Of a stretch of 64,000 nt of DNA, positions 33,479-42,197 are shown in pieces. Position numbers and translations under genes: made by a program. The DNA is from CAZJRQ01 sp964548535 (GTDB lineage Bacteria > Bacillota > Clostridia > Oscillospirales > Ruminococcaceae), in contig CAZJRQ010000003.1 in NCBI GenBank assembly GCA_964548535.1, positions 1-64,000 on the forward strand, given 5' to 3'. The stretch's first letter is position 1; every line of letters begins with the position of its first letter. The notes below the pieces were generated by a model that was given only the letters and a program-made list of their open reading frames with translations, searched no databases and was not told the DNA's origin.

Positions 33479-35020
33479 TTACGCAATTACACCACGTTCA
33501 GCCTGATAAAATGTTTTGGGAAAAGCTGAAATTATGTCCGTTGCTAAAACACCTCTTGCTGAACCGCTTTCACAAAGAATTCTGGCTGCTCTGCCCATAA
33601 CATAGTCTGCCAAAACACAGGCCTCGACAGGTTTAAGCCCTTGTGCAGTCAACGAGCCAATCAGACCTGCAAGCATATCACCCGAACCGCCTTTCGCCAA
33701 TGCTGAACATCCAAAATCAGTCAAAATACATTGGTTTTCCGAAACTGTAAGCGTCTGGGTATTCTTTGCATGAACTGTTACGCCGTATTCATCAGCAAGC
33801 TTGTTTGAATAGCCCAACGTGTCTTCTAAAATATCAGCCACCGAAACTTCGCAAAGCCTTGCTAATTCTCCCACGTGAGGTGTTAAAATAATCTCCGATT
33901 GTTTGTCTTTCAATATATCTATATGCTCGGACAGACAGTTTATTCCGTCGGCGTCAATAATTATTGGAGATTTTGAATTTTTAATAATTTCATGCAAAAT
34001 TTCGGTAATATCATCAGTTTTTCCAAGTCCGCAGCCAACTACTATGGATGTCGATTTACTCACCTTTTCGAGAATTTCAGGCAAGTTATCTTTTGATACA
34101 AATCCATTTTCATCTGTATTTAGCGGTGTAAATGTACATTCAGGAATCTTGCAAGCGGCAGTATAAATAAGCTCTTTAGGCGTACAAAGATTAACAATTC
34201 CTGTACCAGAACGCAGTGCTGACATCGACGAAATTATCGCGGCACCTGGATAATTAAGCGAACCGCACAAAAGCATACACTTTCCATAATTACCCTTATG
34301 GCTGTCCTCTTTTCTAAACGGCAGCAATGAAACGGCGTGAGCTATTGTTGCAGATGAAATTTGAATTAATAGATTTTCGTCCCAACCATCGGGAATTCCA
34401 ATATCAGCAACTCTAATTTTTCCACAACACTCTTTCGCTGGTGACAGATGAAGTCCTATTTTACTTCGATGAAAAGTAACCGTTTCATCAGCTTTGAAAG
34501 CATTTTCACAAACTAGCCCGCTATACGCATTTGCGCCAGACGGCACATCACAAGCAATTTTGTAAATACTCAAATCATTTACACGCTTAAAAAGCTTTGA
34601 AATATCATCATCAAGCGAGCCATGAAAACCTGTTCCAAAAACACAGTCGACTATTAATCCGGCTGAAAAAATAATATTAAAAAGCCTTTCATCATTTTTA
34701 TCAATAACCAAAATGTTTTTATCCAAATTGTCGAAAGCATTTTTAGCAAGCTCAGTTTTAGGATGTCCGCAACATAAAATTATGGTTGGTGACAAGCCCT
34801 CTTTAATAAGATGATTAGCCGCAACCAGCCCATCTCCGCCATTATTTCCACTGCCCACCAAAATTACGACACGGTTCATATGCTGTCGTCTAGCCGACAA
34901 AAGAATTCGAAAACTCAATTTTTCACCCGCATTATTCATCAGATTCTGCAAATCAACACCAAGCCGTACCGACGCCGATTCCGCGTCACGCATTTGGTTT
35001 GGAGTAAGAATTTCATACAT
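33479..35020 (-). CDS. nnr: Bifunctional NAD(P)H-hydrate epimerase / ADP-dependent dehydratase
   Basis: 513 residues with both repair domains. Residues 1-~205 are the epimerase (LVGSGNNGGDGLVAANHL, then CDVPSGANAYSG); residues ~215-510 are the ribokinase-like dehydratase (KCMLLCGSLNYPGAAIISS, ILTPHVGELARL, AKGGSGDMLAGLIGSL with the catalytic Asp). It repairs damaged NADHX/NADPHX. The nearer of two in-frame ATGs (35020) has AGGAG 9 nt upstream. It follows acpS, a common pairing. Confidence 0.94.
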   Translation of the reverse strand: MYEILTPNQMRDAESASVRLGVDLQNLMNNAGEKLSFRILLSARRQHMNRVVILVGSGNNGGDGLVAANHLIKEGLSPTIILCCGHPKTELAKNAFDNLDKNILVIDKNDERLFNIIFSAGLIVDCVFGTGFHGSLDDDISKLFKRVNDLSIYKIACDVPSGANAYSGLVCENAFKADETVTFHRSKIGLHLSPAKECCGKIRVADIGIPDGWDENLLIQISSATIAHAVSLLPFRKEDSHKGNYGKCMLLCGSLNYPGAAIISSMSALRSGTGIVNLCTPKELIYTAACKIPECTFTPLNTDENGFVSKDNLPEILEKVSKSTSIVVGCGLGKTDDITEILHEIIKNSKSPIIIDADGINCLSEHIDILKDKQSEIILTPHVGELARLCEVSVADILEDTLGYSNKLADEYGVTVHAKNTQTLTVSENQCILTDFGCSALAKGGSGDMLAGLIGSLTAQGLKPVEACVLADYVMGRAARILCESGSARGVLATDIISAFPKTFYQAERGVIA

Positions 35021-35062
35021 TACCATTCACTCCTCATTAGATTTTCTAAATAAATTTTTACA

Positions 35063-35431
35063 CTAGTGATTTTTAAATGCAATACAAACCGCCTGAGCAT
35101 ACTCCTTTGTATGAGTAATACTCACAGAAAACTCAAGCTGATTAGACTTTACAATATCCATAGCTTTTCCGCTGAGTTCATAGTAAGGCGCACCCAACTC
35201 ATCGCGCAAAACTGACACTTCACTTAATGAAAAATTCCGAATGCCAGTTCTCAAAGCCTTAGAAAACGCCTCTTTCGCTGCCCAATTTCCTGCCATAGAT
35301 TCATATGGATTTTTCTTAGTCGAAAAAAGGGCTATCTCCTTTTCAGAGAAAACCCTTTCCACAAAATGTTGGCTTTGTACACTTTTTTCTATTCGGGCAA
35401 TCTCAATCATATCAATTCCGACAGTATACAA
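35063..35431 (-). CDS. acpS: Holo-acyl-carrier-protein synthase
   Basis: About 122 residues. It transfers 4'-phosphopantetheine from CoA to acyl carrier protein. YTVGIDMIEIARIE gives the Asp of the metal site; WAAKEAFSKALRTGI is the conserved Glu/Lys helix; VSITHTKEYAQAVCIAF is the usual end. An ATG at 35440 touches the GAAAGG binding site, while TTG at 35431 is 9 nt away, so TTG is the likelier start; I cannot exclude the ATG. Second in an operon with DUF6106 and nnr. Confidence 0.92.
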   Translation of the reverse strand: MYTVGIDMIEIARIEKSVQSQHFVERVFSEKEIALFSTKKNPYESMAGNWAAKEAFSKALRTGIRNFSLSEVSVLRDELGAPYYELSGKAMDIVKSNQLEFSVSITHTKEYAQAVCIAFKNH

Positions 35432-35457
35432 AATAATCATCCTTTCAACTTGAAAAA

Positions 35458-35970
35458 CTACATCTTCGCCTTAATATTTCTTGGCAAATAAGGTTTAAGA
35501 TTTTCAAGCATATCATCATCAGGTGTGAAATATATTACAGTATCACCCAAATCTTTATGATTAAATCTAATAAAATAATCTGTAAAATTTTCATCACAAG
35601 CATTTGCTTTAACATTTGTTTCAACGCCATCAAGGTTAGCATGTTCATCATAAACTCCAAAATCAGTTGCGGAATTTATTCTAACTGTGCAAAGACGTTT
35701 TCTCTTTCTTTGAGCAATTATTTTATCAAAATCAATCTCTCCGTTGGTAAAAATATACTCATACTCAACATCTAGATTCGTAACAAGATAATATCCGCCG
35801 TAAAGCACTGCGGCAGCAAAAAGCAAGCCAAACAAAACAAGTTGTGTTCCTAATGTAAACAAAAAACACATCATCGCCAAAGCAACAGAAGCAATAATAA
35901 TTAAAATTTTTGACGCCGTATCATTCCCGCTCGGCTTTTTTCTAACAATCTGCTCCTTAAATACATCCAT
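35458..35970 (-). CDS. DUF6106 family membrane protein
   Basis: 170 residues beginning MDVFKEQIVRKKPSGNDTASK, with two transmembrane helices (about 20-60, with a short turn) and a C-terminal soluble domain of ~105 residues ending LKPYLPRNIKAKM. The layout matches DUF6106 as I remember it, a family of unknown function in Clostridia. It is the first gene of the acpS-nnr operon, 17-27 bp before acpS. Confidence 0.8.
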   Translation of the reverse strand: MDVFKEQIVRKKPSGNDTASKILIIIASVALAMMCFLFTLGTQLVLFGLLFAAAVLYGGYYLVTNLDVEYEYIFTNGEIDFDKIIAQRKRKRLCTVRINSATDFGVYDEHANLDGVETNVKANACDENFTDYFIRFNHKDLGDTVIYFTPDDDMLENLKPYLPRNIKAKM

Positions 35971-36093
35971 TTTTCAAACCAAACCTTTCTTATTTTAAAT
36001 CATAATGTTATATTCAACATAGTTGATTATTTGTTAAATAAAAATTAATAATTTGTTTTAACATTATAATCTATTTCTAATAGCAATAAAATT

Positions 36094-36122
36094 ATTATAT
36101 CATAAATATAACTATTTTACAA
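36094..36122 (-). promoter_or_regulatory. Promoter of the DUF6106-acpS-nnr operon
   Basis: Minus-strand TTGTAA (36122-36117), a 17-bp spacer, TATAAT (36099-36094), 124 bp before the first ATG. Confidence 0.75.
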
Positions 36123-36253
36123 GTACTTATTATGATTTATTTGTGAATTTTACCCTAGTTTTCTTTCTTTCCATTTTGTATATACGCTATGCAAATTCGT
36201 ATAATTAATAATTTGTTAATATCAAGTTCAAACAAATTCAATGGGTAAAGTGC

Positions 36254-36259
36254 TATAAT
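36254..36259 (+). promoter_or_regulatory. Likely -10 box of the alcohol dehydrogenase gene
   Basis: TATAAT at 36254-36259 is consensus, but the best -35 upstream (TTCAAA, 36228-36233) is at a poor 20-bp spacing. The remaining 36123-36253 is AT-rich and holds no gene. Confidence 0.45.
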
Positions 36260-36351
36260 AAAAACATCGGACAATATATTTTATTGTGCATATTTTACAT
36301 ACTGTTTACTATTTATAGTAAAAACTTATTATTTTGTAGGAGGAATTTTCA

Positions 36352-37569
36352 ATGGCAAGATTTACACTACCTAGAGATTTATATCATGGTAAGGGTTCTT
36401 TAGAAACTCTAAAAACTTTCGAGGGAAAGAAAGCAATTGTATGTGTTGGCGGCGGTTCAATGAAACGTTTTGGATTTCTTGACAGAGTAACTGAATATCT
36501 TGCAGAGGCAGGATTTGAAGTTCAGATTTTTGATGGAATTGAGCCAGATCCATCAGTAGATACAGTTATGCGCGGTGCTGAAGCTATGCTTAAATTTGAG
36601 CCTGATTGGATTATTGCAATCGGCGGCGGTTCACCTATTGATGCTGCTAAGGCTATGTGGATTAAATACGAGTATCCTGACTGCACATTTGAAGATATGT
36701 GTAAGGTTTTTGGTATTCCTAAGCTACGTAAAAAGGCTCACTTCTGCGCTATTCCTTCTACATCAGGTACTGCTACTGAGGTAACTGCTTTCTCAATTAT
36801 CACTGACTACGACAAGGGAATTAAATATCCTATCGCTGACTTTGAAATTACTCCTGACGTTGCAATTGTTGATCCTGACCTTGCTGAAACAATGCCGCAA
36901 AAACTTGTTGCGCACACTGGTATGGACGCTATTACTCACGCAATTGAGGCTTACGTTGCAACTTGCATGAGCGACTACACTGACCCTCTTGCTCTTCACG
37001 CAATTGAAATGATTCAGGCTGATCTTATTGATTCATACAATGGCGATATGGATAAGCGTGCTTCAATGCATAATGCTCAGTGTCTTGCTGGTATGGCTTT
37101 CTCTAATGCTCTACTAGGTATCGTTCACTCAATGGCTCACAAGACTGGTGCTGCTTTTGCTGATCTTGGAAGTCATATTATTCACGGTGCTGCTAATGCT
37201 ATGTATCTTCCAAAGGTTATTAAGTTCAACGCTAAGGATCCTGCAACTGCTAAGCGTTATGTGAAGATTGCTGACACTATGAATATCACTGGTGATACTG
37301 ATGAGGCTAAGATTGATAATCTTTGTGAGTACCTACGCGGTATGAGCAAGGAGCTTAAAATTCCTATGTGCATTAAGAACTACGGTGCTGACAGCTATCC
37401 TGTTGAGAATGGATTTGTTCCTGAGGATATTTTCCTTGAGAGAGTTCCTGAGATTGCTAAGAATGCTCTTCTTGACGCTTGTACTGGTTCTAACCCTCGT
37501 CAGATTAATCAAGAGGAAATGGAAAAGCTTCTTAAAGCTTGTTACTATGATACTGAGGTTGATTTCTAA
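36352..37569 (+). CDS. Iron-containing alcohol dehydrogenase
   Basis: 405 residues of the Fe-ADH family, NAD(P)H-linked. The cofactor site GGGSPIDAAKAMWI is near residue 89; the metal ligands are in the block from Asp195 (VDPDLAETMPQKLVAHTGMDAITHAIEAYVA), GIVHSMAHKTGA and HIIHGAANAMYLP. It resembles butanol/ethanol dehydrogenases and the C-terminal half of AdhE, so a fermentative alcohol-producing role is likely. AGGAGG lies 7 nt before the ATG. It stands alone with its own terminator. Confidence 0.95.
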   Translation: MARFTLPRDLYHGKGSLETLKTFEGKKAIVCVGGGSMKRFGFLDRVTEYLAEAGFEVQIFDGIEPDPSVDTVMRGAEAMLKFEPDWIIAIGGGSPIDAAKAMWIKYEYPDCTFEDMCKVFGIPKLRKKAHFCAIPSTSGTATEVTAFSIITDYDKGIKYPIADFEITPDVAIVDPDLAETMPQKLVAHTGMDAITHAIEAYVATCMSDYTDPLALHAIEMIQADLIDSYNGDMDKRASMHNAQCLAGMAFSNALLGIVHSMAHKTGAAFADLGSHIIHGAANAMYLPKVIKFNAKDPATAKRYVKIADTMNITGDTDEAKIDNLCEYLRGMSKELKIPMCIKNYGADSYPVENGFVPEDIFLERVPEIAKNALLDACTGSNPRQINQEEMEKLLKACYYDTEVDF

Positions 37570-37600
37570 TAAAATAGATAAGCTTATATTTATATATTTT

Positions 37601-37636
37601 AATTCCTGCCGAATTTTTCGGTGGGAATTTTTTTGT
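37601..37636 (+). terminator. Alcohol dehydrogenase terminator
   Basis: AATTCCTGCCGAA and TTCGGTGGGAATT pair (one G-U) with a 3-4-nt loop, followed by TTTTTTTG. Confidence 0.85.
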
Positions 37637-37652
37637 TTTTTTGAAAAATGAC

Positions 37653-37681
37653 TTGACAAATTAGATAGTTTGTTATATACT
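37653..37681 (+). promoter_or_regulatory. Promoter of the GntR-ABC operon
   Basis: TTGACA (37653-37658), a 17-bp spacer, TATACT (37676-37681). The 110-bp leader holds GGC-ACT...AGT-GCC imperfect pairing and is a likely place for self-repression by the GntR protein. Confidence 0.85.
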
Positions 37682-37791
37682 CAGTTACAGAGGCAACTAA
37701 CCGATTAAGTTAAGCCTTAAATGCACTATGTGCTGAACAAAGGAAAAGAGAGAAAACAACAAAACAAATTTTCAGAAAGGAGTGACTACTT

Positions 37792-38160
37792 ATGAATCTA
37801 AATCTTGAAAACGAAAAGCCTATATATATACAACTGGCTGATTGGATTTCTGATAATATTCTATCTGGACAATTCAAAGAAGAAGAGCAAATTCCGTCAA
37901 CTACTGAGATTTCAGTAACCTACAAGGTAAACCCTGCTACTGCGCTAAAAGGTGTTAATTTGCTTGTGGAGAAAAATGTAGTTTACAAGAAAAGAGGTTT
38001 GGGTATGTTTGTATCAGACGGGGCTGTCGAGATTTTAAAGAAAGAAAGACAATGTGAATTTTATGACAACTTTGTAAAAGTCATGATTTGCGAGGCAAAA
38101 AAACTAGGTTTAACAAAAGATGAAATAATCAAACTAATCGAAAGGGGGATTTCAGAATGA
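37792..38160 (+). CDS. GntR-family repressor (YtrA type)
   Basis: 122 residues. A winged helix begins LENEKPIYIQLADWISDNILSGQFKEEEQIPS and ends LVEKNVVYKKRGLGMFVSDGAVEIL; a short ~40-residue tail follows instead of a ligand-binding domain, as in the YtrA group. Those proteins repress their own ABC operon and respond to cell-envelope stress. It overlaps the ATPase gene by 4 nt. AAAGGAGTG precedes the ATG. Confidence 0.92.
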   Translation: MNLNLENEKPIYIQLADWISDNILSGQFKEEEQIPSTTEISVTYKVNPATALKGVNLLVEKNVVYKKRGLGMFVSDGAVEILKKERQCEFYDNFVKVMICEAKKLGLTKDEIIKLIERGISE

Positions 38161-39008
38161 GCAATATTGAACTAAAAAATCTTAGCAAAATATACGGTAA
38201 TCATTTTGCACTGCATGATGTTTCGCTATGCTTTGAGAAAAATAAAATATACGGACTTCTTGGCAGAAACGGTGCTGGAAAATCTTCTATGCTGAATGTA
38301 ATTTCAAACAGGGCTTTCCCTTCAAGCGGCGAGGTGCTGATTGACGGAGAAATGGCTACTGAAAATGACTCTGCTCTTTCAAAAGTTTACTGTATTAGTG
38401 AGAAAAATATTATATCTCCCAATCTAAAATTCAAAAAAGCAATTGATCAGACAAAGTTTTTTTATCCTGATTTTGATGTCGATTACGCTTTAAAACTAGC
38501 TGAAAAATTCGGACTTGACATAAATAAAAAGTTGAGCGATTTTTCAACTGGCTACAACTCAATTGCTAAAATAATCCTTGCTCTATCCTGCAACGCTGAA
38601 TATGTACTGCTTGACGAACCTATTTTAGGACTTGATGCTAATCACAGAGAATTGTTTTACAAGGAACTTCTTCAAAAATATATTGACGACGGCGGTACTT
38701 TTATTATCTCAACTCATCTAATCGACGAGTGTGTAAATTTATTTGAAAAAGTGGTAATTATAAACAACGGTCAAATTGTAGCTGATACAGATACAGAAAC
38801 TCTTTTAGAGGGCTACTACACAATTTCAGGCAATGCTATTCTTGTGGACGAATATTGCAAGGAAAAAGACGTTATAGGAATTGACACAATAGGCGGACTT
38901 AAATCAGCATACATAAAAGGCAAAGCTTACAAAATACCTGACGGTTTAGAAGTTTCAAAGGCAAGTTTGCAAAATATTTTTGTTCAGCTTACAAATTCTG
39001 ATAAGTAA
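38157..39008 (+). CDS. ABC transporter ATP-binding protein (YtrB-like)
   Basis: 283 residues. Walker A is LLGRNGAGKSS near residue 35, Walker B YVLLDEPILGLD near 153, and the switch His STHLIDE near 180. The signature loop reads FSTGYNSIAK, where Gly-Gly is replaced, so hydrolysis may be altered. C-terminal ~70 residues are a regulatory tail. It starts inside the GntR stop and is followed by two small membrane proteins that would be its permeases. Confidence 0.92.
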   Translation: MSNIELKNLSKIYGNHFALHDVSLCFEKNKIYGLLGRNGAGKSSMLNVISNRAFPSSGEVLIDGEMATENDSALSKVYCISEKNIISPNLKFKKAIDQTKFFYPDFDVDYALKLAEKFGLDINKKLSDFSTGYNSIAKIILALSCNAEYVLLDEPILGLDANHRELFYKELLQKYIDDGGTFIISTHLIDECVNLFEKVVIINNGQIVADTDTETLLEGYYTISGNAILVDEYCKEKDVIGIDTIGGLKSAYIKGKAYKIPDGLEVSKASLQNIFVQLTNSDK

Positions 39009-39021
39009 GGGGGGCTTAATT

Positions 39022-39711
39022 ATGCGCTTAAAGGAAATGCTTAGATACAATTTTAAGTATTTATTGAAAAAATTTATTGCATCCTCACTAGTTATTTATT
39101 TTTTGCTGTCTTTGATTTTGGCAATTAAATTAAATGATTATAACACAACTGGTGCTACTGTAGAAGTAGTCCCTTATGCTATAATTCCAGCTTTATTCTT
39201 ATTCATTTTTGAAATAATCTTAATCTATTATGTTAATTTCAGATTGTCTTTTGCTAATCAAATTTCAAGAAAAACCACTTTTTTTACAACACTAATCAGC
39301 TCACTTATAATCATAACTTCACTTAGCGTTTTTTCGCTTTTATTTGAGTGGATCTGGGAACCTTTTTTTGGAACACTCTCTTATTATAGAATCATCGACT
39401 ACATTAGCGAGATTTTCTATCTAGTATGTATCGGACTCACAATTGCATCAATATTATATATGTTTTTATCGTTACATAATTATTTATCCAAAAATAAACA
39501 TGCTATTTTTTTAATCATAATTTTAATATTTTTATTGCTATGCACAATTGTTCCTAAAAGAATTGTTTGGTATATAGAAGATAATGAATTCCCAATCGAC
39601 AGCTGGCTTATTATAAGTATTTTATGCCTAATAGTTAGCTTGGTCACACTAACTATACACTATATCTTTTTCAAAAAACTCAGCACAGATAAATGCTCAA
39701 TAATTAAATAG
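39022..39711 (+). CDS. ABC-2-like membrane protein, copy 1
   Basis: 229 residues, six hydrophobic segments, starting MRLKEMLRYNFKYLLKKF and ending in a short basic tail (FFKKLSTDKCSIIK). It is most likely a permease of the preceding ATPase. ATG 39022 follows AAGGGGGG; a longer reading begins in the ATPase gene. Its closest match in this window is the next gene. Confidence 0.85.
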   Translation: MRLKEMLRYNFKYLLKKFIASSLVIYFLLSLILAIKLNDYNTTGATVEVVPYAIIPALFLFIFEIILIYYVNFRLSFANQISRKTTFFTTLISSLIIITSLSVFSLLFEWIWEPFFGTLSYYRIIDYISEIFYLVCIGLTIASILYMFLSLHNYLSKNKHAIFLIIILIFLLLCTIVPKRIVWYIEDNEFPIDSWLIISILCLIVSLVTLTIHYIFFKKLSTDKCSIIK

Positions 39712-39731
39712 CATGAAAGGAAGTGATTTTT

Positions 39732-40496
39732 ATGCGATTAAAAGAAACCCTTAAATATAACTTTAAAGTTATTTTTGCAAAACTAGCTTTGTTTTCAGCT
39801 ATATTTTATATCACTATATTTGCAGTTATATGCCTACTTGCATACTTATACGAACATTTTGACATTAAAGCAATGCTTGGTCAAAGCCAACTAGTATTGT
39901 CTGGTTTGTTCAGCACTCTATCAATTCTTTTGGTGATTATTGTATGCATAAACATTTATACAGAAAATTTAAGAATATCTCTTTCCACTGGAATTTCGCG
40001 AAAAACGTCAATTATTACAACTACCATCTGTACACTTATTTTCACTGTATTCATAAGCATTTTATCAATACTATTTGAAATTTTTGCTGAATACTGGTTC
40101 GAAGATGTAATTAACCTTAAAAGTTCAAATTACATATATGGTGGCATTTATAATCTTATAAAAACATATATTGATAATAATGCGCCAACGATAAATTGTT
40201 TTTACGATTTTTTGTTTATGTTTTTGATTAGCATTTTAATAATATCAGTTATATATTTAGGATATTCACTAATAGGTTTTTTAGGAAAAAAGCAGATTTT
40301 AGTCTGCGGAGGAATTTTCGTTTTGTGCTTTATAATTGCAAATTCAATTTATAAGATGAACAAACTCAAAAAATTCGACCATGATGTTCTGCTTATAATC
40401 GGCATTATATATTTGGTGTTAAGCTTAATTACATTTACTATACATTTTATATTTTACAGAAAACTTGACATAAACAAATCCATAATAATAAAATAA
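39732..40496 (+). CDS. ABC-2-like membrane protein, copy 2
   Basis: 254 residues, six hydrophobic segments. It shares with the previous gene the same start (MRLKETLKYNFKVIFAK), a conserved middle TGISRKTSIITTTI against QISRKTTFFTTLIS, and the same end (IHFIFYRKLDINKSIIIK against IHYIFFKKLSTDKCSIIK), so the two arose by tandem duplication and may form a heterodimer. A GTG nine bases earlier is in frame; ATG 39732 has the better AAAGGA spacing. Confidence 0.85.
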   Translation: MRLKETLKYNFKVIFAKLALFSAIFYITIFAVICLLAYLYEHFDIKAMLGQSQLVLSGLFSTLSILLVIIVCINIYTENLRISLSTGISRKTSIITTTICTLIFTVFISILSILFEIFAEYWFEDVINLKSSNYIYGGIYNLIKTYIDNNAPTINCFYDFLFMFLISILIISVIYLGYSLIGFLGKKQILVCGGIFVLCFIIANSIYKMNKLKKFDHDVLLIIGIIYLVLSLITFTIHFIFYRKLDINKSIIIK

Positions 40497-40507
40497 TATG
40501 AAAATTA

Positions 40508-40550
40508 AACTTCTCGATAGTATGCCAGACTATCGAGAAGTTTTTTGTTA
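40508..40550 (+). terminator. Terminator of the GntR-ABC operon
   Basis: AACTTCTCGATAG and CTATCGAGAAGTT pair over 13 bp, followed by TTTTTG. Confidence 0.9.
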
Positions 40551-40606
40551 ATCAAGTCTAAATATTAACTTGAGATTAACATTTTAAGTTAATCTACAAA
40601 AACACC

Positions 40607-40634
40607 TTGTAATTACCTCAAAATATGTTATAAT
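40607..40634 (+). promoter_or_regulatory. Promoter of the GGDEF-like sensor gene
   Basis: TTGTAA (40607-40612), a 16-bp spacer, TATAAT (40629-40634). Confidence 0.7.
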
Positions 40635-40670
40635 TTTATTATATATGTGTGATTGGACGTGAGTGTAAAT

Positions 40671-42164
40671 ATGGATAATGATAAAAAATTCGAAAATAGA
40701 TTACTTAAAAAACTTCGCAACCGAATGATAGTTACTTATACAATAATTGCTGTTATTGCTATAATCGCAATTAGTGTTTTTTTAATTCAGGAATACAGTC
40801 TTTCTCAAAAACAGCAAGCCGAAACGTTTGCGTCTTCTATGAGTGTTCAAATAAAAAAGAATATTAACAGCTATCTGCATTTTATTAAAAATTCTAGTAT
40901 GATTATATTTGAGAATGAAGATTTTATTAATTATTCGCCCGAAAATGCACAGTCAAAAACCAAACAAGAACTTGATATTGAAGAGCAAATTTCTGATAAA
41001 ATGAATGGAATTGCTATCACTCAAAACTTGAGCGATTTTGGTATTATATATAAAAACGGGGATATTTCCGGAAAAATTTCTAACGGAACTAAAGAACTTT
41101 TCGGGGAAAAAATCTTCACCGAATTATACTCGCTAATAAACACTAACGAAAACGGAACTTGGCTTACTAGCTATGAAAATAACTACAACAGAGTTTATTA
41201 TATTCAAAAAATAAATGCAAATGCAATAATGCTCACTTCTTTTTACAGTACAGAATTTGACAAGGTATTTGTTAAAGATTCACTTATTACTGAATTATAT
41301 ATCTATTTAGTTGATAATGACGGCAATGTTTTATACGCATCTGAAAATACTGAGAAATCAACTGGTGATACTCTTGAAAATGAATCACTTGAATTATTTC
41401 AAAATAACATAAATAAATCTTTCATAAACGACAAGTATATTGGTGCTATTACTAGCTGTGATGATTCTATAAATATTATATGTTTTTTCCACACCGACAA
41501 AGTTTTAGCGGATAACGCCGACAAAACAACCTGGCTTTTATCAGTTATACTTGGAGTGACAGTATTATGCATTTGTGCTGGATTTGTTTTTGCTGGAAAA
41601 TACACAAATGACTACGAGGGAATTATCAAGAAATATAAAAAAAATAATGACATTGATGAAGTTACTGGTCTATACAACAGCATGGGAATTGATGAGCAGA
41701 TTTCTGAGAGAATCGAAACGTCACTTATGGGAAGCACCTACGCATTCGCACTTATTAAGATAGATGATTTCGATGAGATTGGCTCTCATCTTGGAACTGA
41801 ATTTGTCAATGATACTTTAAATGAACTCGCAAAACAAATCACTTGTGCGTTTAAAACTACAGATATTTTGGGAATAAACGAAAAGCATGAATTTATAATA
41901 TTTGCTGATTTCTCAGATTTCGACCTCTTTAAGGCTCACAACATGCTTAAAGATAGATGTAACAGTGTTTGCAACAGTTTCAAAAACTTCTGTGTTGGCG
42001 ATGACAAGAGTGTTAAAATAAACATATCGATGGGTGTTTGCGTTTATCCTGACAATGGAAAATGCTTTGACGAGCTTTACGAAAATGCAAAAACTGCACT
42101 TGACATTTCAACAAAATCTGACCAAAGTATCTGTATTTTTTATGATACTCTTAGAAATAAATAG
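40671..42164 (+). CDS. Membrane sensor with degenerate GGDEF domain
   Basis: 497 residues. A transmembrane helix at 20-38, a ~245-residue outside sensor region that reads like a Cache domain, a second helix near 286-308, then a GGDEF-family domain (~325-490). The family frame is visible (DEVTGLYNSMGIDEQI ... FALIKIDDFDEIGSHLGTEF ... ISMGVCVYPDNG), but the catalytic GGDEF is EKHEF (residues ~404-408), so c-di-GMP synthesis is unlikely. It is more probably a receptor or allosteric output. It is 33 bp upstream of an orphan solute-binding lipoprotein. Confidence 0.9.
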   Translation: MDNDKKFENRLLKKLRNRMIVTYTIIAVIAIIAISVFLIQEYSLSQKQQAETFASSMSVQIKKNINSYLHFIKNSSMIIFENEDFINYSPENAQSKTKQELDIEEQISDKMNGIAITQNLSDFGIIYKNGDISGKISNGTKELFGEKIFTELYSLINTNENGTWLTSYENNYNRVYYIQKINANAIMLTSFYSTEFDKVFVKDSLITELYIYLVDNDGNVLYASENTEKSTGDTLENESLELFQNNINKSFINDKYIGAITSCDDSINIICFFHTDKVLADNADKTTWLLSVILGVTVLCICAGFVFAGKYTNDYEGIIKKYKKNNDIDEVTGLYNSMGIDEQISERIETSLMGSTYAFALIKIDDFDEIGSHLGTEFVNDTLNELAKQITCAFKTTDILGINEKHEFIIFADFSDFDLFKAHNMLKDRCNSVCNSFKNFCVGDDKSVKINISMGVCVYPDNGKCFDELYENAKTALDISTKSDQSICIFYDTLRNK

Positions 42165-42197
42165 CAATATTTTCTAACAAATGAAAGGAACGGTGGC

